DNA of 16,857 nt, from NCBI GenBank assembly GCA_026770585.1, contig MU646721.1:313702-330558 (forward strand), in the 5' to 3' direction. The stretch comes from Baffinella frigidus (taxonomy: Eukaryota; Cryptophyceae; Cryptomonadales; Baffinellaceae). This document shows, in pieces, positions 6,318 through 10,083 of this stretch; the first letter of the stretch is position 1, and the number at the start of each line of letters is the position of its first letter. The position numbers and the translations under genes were made by a program. The notes below the pieces were generated by a model. It was not told the DNA's origin and searched no databases. It saw only the letters and a list, made by a program, of their open reading frames with translations.

Positions 6318-6436
6318 GGATGTATACCTCGAGTTCCTCGATAGGCTGTTCGATCTCGAAAACGAGGACTCGCTCCTGGCGGTACGGCCCCGAGAAGAAC
6401 CCGTCCTCCTTGATATCGATCCTGCCAAAGTTGACA
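6291..6436 (-). pseudogene. Unrecognised coding-like segment (RIDIKEDGFFSGPYRQERVL)
   Basis: The minus strand is open and protein-like: RIDIKEDGFFSGPYRQERVL, then VFEIEQPIEELEVYIHSRLEEG and a stop inside the family I element. Two shorter copies of the FEIEQPIEELEV part lie at 6063-6097 and 5763-5815. It may be an exon or exon remnant of another gene broken by elements. I do not recognise the family. Confidence 0.35.
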
Positions 6437-6544
6437 ATCCCCAAAGTTGACGGACAGGCCCCAAAGTTGACGGGTTTAGGTACCGCGAAACCAGGTTGTC
6501 AACTTAGGAATAGTCGGTCAACCCGAGTAAGGCAGAGCTAGAAT
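6424..6544 (-). mobile_element. Family E element, reversed, with internal triplication
   Basis: CCAAAGTTGAC occurs three times (near 6425, 6440 and 6461), followed by the reversed core GTTGTCAACTTAGGAATAGT and the end GGCAGAGCTAGAA. Confidence 0.7.
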
Positions 6545-6669
6545 CCATAAATCTTGGACCTGAGCAAGAACCCCTGGCTCCTGGGCGTAGAATCTGTAGC
6601 TCTTCTGCCTAACTCATCTAGCTCTGCCTCACTCAGACAAGCCCCCTCGAAGCAGCGACACCCGAACCC

Positions 6670-6787
6670 TAGCTCTGTCTGAGTTTTGTTCTGGCTCGTC
6701 CTGAAGGCCTTCTATTCGCCCTTTTGTACTGCATTTCTGTTCTCACATACGTTCAAGGACGAGTCAGACTGAAACTCAAGCAGAGCT
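6670..6787. mobile_element. Inverted-repeat element with AGCTCTG ends (family N)
   Basis: AGCTCTGTCTGAGTTTTGTT, then CTGGCTCGTCCTGAA, pairs with TTCAAGGACGAGTCAGACTG, then AAACTCAAGCAGAGCT. Both arms are about 35 bp. The AGCTCTG tip is the same as in families E and F, which suggests mobilisation by the same enzyme. Confidence 0.75.
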
Positions 6788-6893
6788 GGGAACCCCCCAC
6801 GCGACGGGGGATCCGGCCAGAAACAAAACCTTGGAAGAAAGCTTTCTGCGTGCGGGGCTGTAGCTCGGGTTGACCGACTACAGGGTTGACCGA

Positions 6894-7015
6894 CTACAGG
6901 GGTACCTCGCGCATAAGAAACGCCCACCCCCCTAGGACCCCCCTAGGGCCCTAGGCATAGGCCTGCTGTAGGGTCAAAGGGGGGTGCGGTTTCTTGTGAG
7001 CGAGGTACCTCTGTA
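6894..7015. mobile_element. MITE-like family A element, copy 1
   Basis: CTACAGGGGTACCTCGCGCA, then TAAGAAAC, pairs with GTTTCTTGTGAGCGAGGTAC, then CTCTGTA. The middle contains CCTAGGGCCCTAGG. A family E element abuts it on the right. Other copies lie at 14242, 15130 and 15409, with a fragment at 13993. Confidence 0.8.
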
Positions 7016-7137
7016 TTCTCCAGTTGACATGCTCGGTCTGCGGTACAAATCCGTCAACTTTGGAGCGGAAAAGAGCCCGGGATCCCCAAATCGGTGAGCC
7101 CAAATAGACTCCGAGGCAGAGCTAGGAGCTTACAGCG
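7015..7137 (+). mobile_element. Family E element, ending at the stop codon of the 7130 ORF
   Basis: TTCTCCAGTTGACATGCTCG, GTACAAATCCGTCAACTTTG and the end GAGGCAGAGCTAGGA. The end overlaps the stop codon region of the minus-strand ORF at 7130-7498, so that ORF's 3' end may have been set by the insertion. Confidence 0.7.
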
Positions 7138-7498
7138 CGGACTCGTTCTGGAGGAGCGTGCCAGGGACGAGCGGCGGCGGGGGCGCCTCGTTTGAAATGT
7201 CCGAGAGCGGCCGCTTGCCGCCCACGTGGGGCCCGTGGTGCATGTTCCCTGGCCCCATCGGACCCCCGGGCGGGCCCCCTCCGCGCCCCATCATCGGCGG
7301 CCTGCCCCCCCCGTGCTGCCCGCCGTTCTGCCCCCCGTGCTGGCCGGGGAAGCCGCCGGGGGGCATCCCCCCCATCCCCGGGCCGCCACCCTGCTGCTGC
7401 ATCATGCGTTGCATCATCTGCTGCTGCATCTGCTGCTGCATCTGCATCATCCCCGGATTCCCCTGCATCCCCGGAGGCCCCTGGCCAGGCCCTGCCAT
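7130..7498 (-). CDS. Met/Gln/Gly/Pro-rich low-complexity protein, 122 aa
   Basis: The ORF runs from MAGPGQGPPGMQGNPG through a Met-Gln block (QMQQQMQQQMMQRMMQQQ) and a Gly-Pro-His-rich section to GGKRPLSDISNEAPPPPL, near the end. This composition is typical of prion-like disordered regions of RNA-binding and transcription proteins. There is no folded domain, signal peptide or membrane segment. It could be a complete small protein, or a first exon whose true donor lies before the stop: it is upstream of CPSF30 on the same strand and could be that gene's N-terminus, but I found no convincing donor. GC-rich, unlike the repeats around it. Real expression is likely but the gene structure is uncertain. 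Confidence 0.5.
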   Translation of the reverse strand: MAGPGQGPPGMQGNPGMMQMQQQMQQQMMQRMMQQQGGGPGMGGMPPGGFPGQHGGQNGGQHGGGRPPMMGRGGGPPGGPMGPGNMHHGPHVGGKRPLSDISNEAPPPPLVPGTLLQNESAL

Positions 7499-7888
7499 CG
7501 TGTGTGTAGGGGGATCAGCAACGGCGCGAGCGTGCTTCTTCTCGCCGAGAAAGACAGCAACGCGACGGGGGAGGGGGACAAACCGCCACGCTGGTCCATG
7601 ACGCCCTCGCAGCAGCCGACGCTCTGCGATGAGCTGGCCAGAAGGGCCTTCCTGCTGGAGATCCCCTCACCCCTCCCGGGTGCTCGCCGCCTACGCTCAA
7701 AAGTCACTGGAGTGACTTTTGACGAGTCTCAGGGCGCGCGAGAGAGAGAGGAAGGGATCGGCCGCATCTCTGTCTGATCGTTCGCTGGGACAAACCTCGC
7801 TCGTAGGTGCAGCTGCTTCTCCGCGGCACCCTCGCAGGAGGGCAGGCAGCGGCTGAGGGGCGAGCGGGCTGGGAAAGGCGGGGGCAGC
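7499..7888. promoter_or_regulatory. Putative bidirectional promoter between divergent genes
   Basis: The 390-bp GC-rich gap between the start codons of the 7130-7498 ORF and the PPIE-type gene holds no recognised element copies. It contains the 26-bp palindrome at 7697-7722. I see no clear TATA box. The assignment is from gene arrangement only. Confidence 0.45.
7697..7722. promoter_or_regulatory. Palindrome TCAAAAGTCACT-GG-AGTGACTTTTGA
   Basis: Perfect 12-bp arms with a 2-bp spacer stand midway between two divergent start codons. AGTGACT/AGTCACT resembles an AP-1/GCN4-type bZIP half-site, but that is only a similarity. It could be a dimer-binding site or a tiny element remnant. Confidence 0.45.
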
Positions 7889-7984
7889 ATGTCCAAGAAC
7901 GACAAGCGCACGCTCTACGTGGGCGGGCTGCAAGACGACGTGGTGGTCGAGCACCTACGAGCTGCGTTCATCCCCTTCGGCGAG
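7889..7984 (+). CDS. PPIE: PPIE-type exon 1: start and RNP2
   Basis: ATG in the context GCAGCATGTCC, then MSKNDKRTLYVGGLQDDVVV, EHLRAAFIPFGE and the donor GTATCC. RTLYVGGL holds RNP2; AAFIPFGE is the PPIE-type end of helix 1. The start fits the family, where only a few residues precede the RRM. Confidence 0.9.
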
Positions 7985-10050
7985 GTATCCGCGCCGCCCT
8001 TCCTCCTTCGTTCCAGGAAGCGCAAAGGGGGAACCCTGCGCGGAGGGCCCCCCCCCCCGCCCCTGCCCCCGGAGTGGAAGGTCCTGGACAGCGCGGGTGT
8101 GCATGCAACGCCGAGGCGACGGTGGCGATGCGTGTTGTGCGGACGTGGCAAGCTGCATCGCAGGCTGGCGGCACCACCAAGCCGCGGAAGCTCCCTCTCT
8201 CTCCCGCTCTCATCAAGCTAAGCGGGGGGGAGGGAGGGATGGGGGCAGGGGGGGGCCTGTGTACAACAACGTCGAGGCGTACCGGTGTGTCAGAGTCAGC
8301 GGTAGCAGATTGGCGTGTGGGAGTTTTCGGTGACCGTCATCGCCGTGGCGGTCACCGAATGATGGTCACCGCAAACTCCCAGAAGCCACCTGAGTGGCGA
8401 TGTTGACCTGAGGTGGGGTCATGCGACGGCAGGTGGTGGACGTGAACATCCCGCTGGACAACCAGACGGGGCAGCACCGGGGGTTCGGGTAACTCCTACC
8501 TCTGCCTCACTCGGGTTGACTGATCGTTTTCACTCCAAATGTTGACGGATTTGCACCAAAAACACGGGGAAATGACTTCCGGTCTCACCAAATTGGCGAG
8601 ACCGAAGCGTGTGAGGCAGAGCTAGAACCCCTCAACCATCGTCCGCTTAATCCCTTTGATACATTCTTTTCTCAGACGAAACCCTCATCCCTCAACCCGA
8701 ATCCCGAATCCCGCAACCCGAATCCCGAATCCCGAAACCCGAATCCTGAAACCCGAAACCCGAAAACAGACGGGGCAGCACCGGGGGTTCAGGCAGCCCC
8801 TCAACCCTAACCCTCGACCCAAAACCCGAAAACCGAAACCCGAAACCCGAAACCCTAACCTCCCCCCTTCCCTCTCTCACCCCCCCACACACACCCTCAC
8901 CCCCAACCCCCAACGCAGGTTCGTGGAGTACGAGAACGGCATGTCTGGTTTGAAAAGCCGTAAAAGTGCAATTGCAAGGCTTTTCCCTGGTACAAACCGG
9001 ACATGCCCTACAATCTCCTTTTACCCGTAGTATTCTCAGTCCGGGCGCGGTTACCGCAGGTTTGTGGAGTATGAGAACGCGGCGGACGCATCGGTTCGTT
9101 TCCTGGTACTGAATGAGTGTGCGGTCCCACGTGAGAGGCAGCTCCGAGGCGCATACGCCCTACCGTAGGGCCCTGGGACCTGCCTAGGACCTCAAGGAGT
9201 TTAGTAACCCCCAACCCCTGACGCAGGTTCGTGGAGAACGAGAACGCCTCGGAGGCGATGTTCAACATGGCCTGGCCCCCTGGTGTTAATTTTGTTATTA
9301 GCCATGTAAAGGCGTTGTTAGCAATGTAAACGCGCTATTAGTAATGTACACACCCACTATTAGTAATGTAAACCCACTATTAGTAACGTAAACCCACTAT
9401 TAGTAATGTAAACGCACTATTAGTAATGTACATGGTACTGCAGGTTCGTGGAGTACGAGAACGCGGCGGACGCCTCAGAGGCGATCTTCAACATGAACAA
9501 CGGGGAACTCTTCGGCCGTGTCCTCACGGTCTGCCCCAGTCTATTTGGCCTCACGAATTGGGCCAGCCTGGGCGCGTGTCCGCTCGAAAGTGTGCCGCAG
9601 CCCTAGGATGTCAACTTGGGAATAGTCCGTTAACATGAACAACGGGGAGCTCTTCGGCCGTGTCCTCACGGTCCATCCTTCTGTTATCTGTCCTTCTATT
9701 ATCCGTCCTTCTATTATCTGTACCACGCGGCGGCCACTTTGGGCGGTGCACTCCGGAATTCCCTCCCAGTTCGCCAAAAGTCGAATGGATCGCCAGAGAA
9801 AGTGAGGATACGTTAGCGGCGGAGGCCATCTTCAACCTGAACAACGGGGAGCGTCATCGCGGCCCGTGCTGTACCTAGCTCCGAACGAGAGAGAGAGAGC
9901 GAGAGAGAGAGAGCGAGAGAGAGAGAGAGAGAGAGCGAAAGAGAGAGAGAGAGAGAGCGCGCGCGCGAGCGAGCGAGAGAGAGCGAGAGAGAGAGAGAGA
10001 GCGAGAGAGAGAGAGAGCGAGAGAGAGAGAGAGCGAGCGAGAGAGAGAGA

Positions 10051-10083
<33 letters not shown>

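Noticed and set aside
7158-7777. Plus-strand open frames across the GC-rich 7158-7777 region
   Set aside because: They are shadows of the minus-strand Met/Gln/Gly/Pro-rich ORF. Their Cys-Pro-Ile or Ala-Arg runs follow from its CAG/ATG/GGC codons.
7807-8406. 199-codon plus-strand frame overlapping PPIE exon 1
   Set aside because: It is in a different frame from the conserved RTLYVGGL reading and runs through the intron; its Arg/Ala/Gly content reflects high GC.
9288-9434. CRISPR-like array from regular 20-bp repeats
   Set aside because: Units are directly adjacent with no unique spacers, and the setting is eukaryotic.
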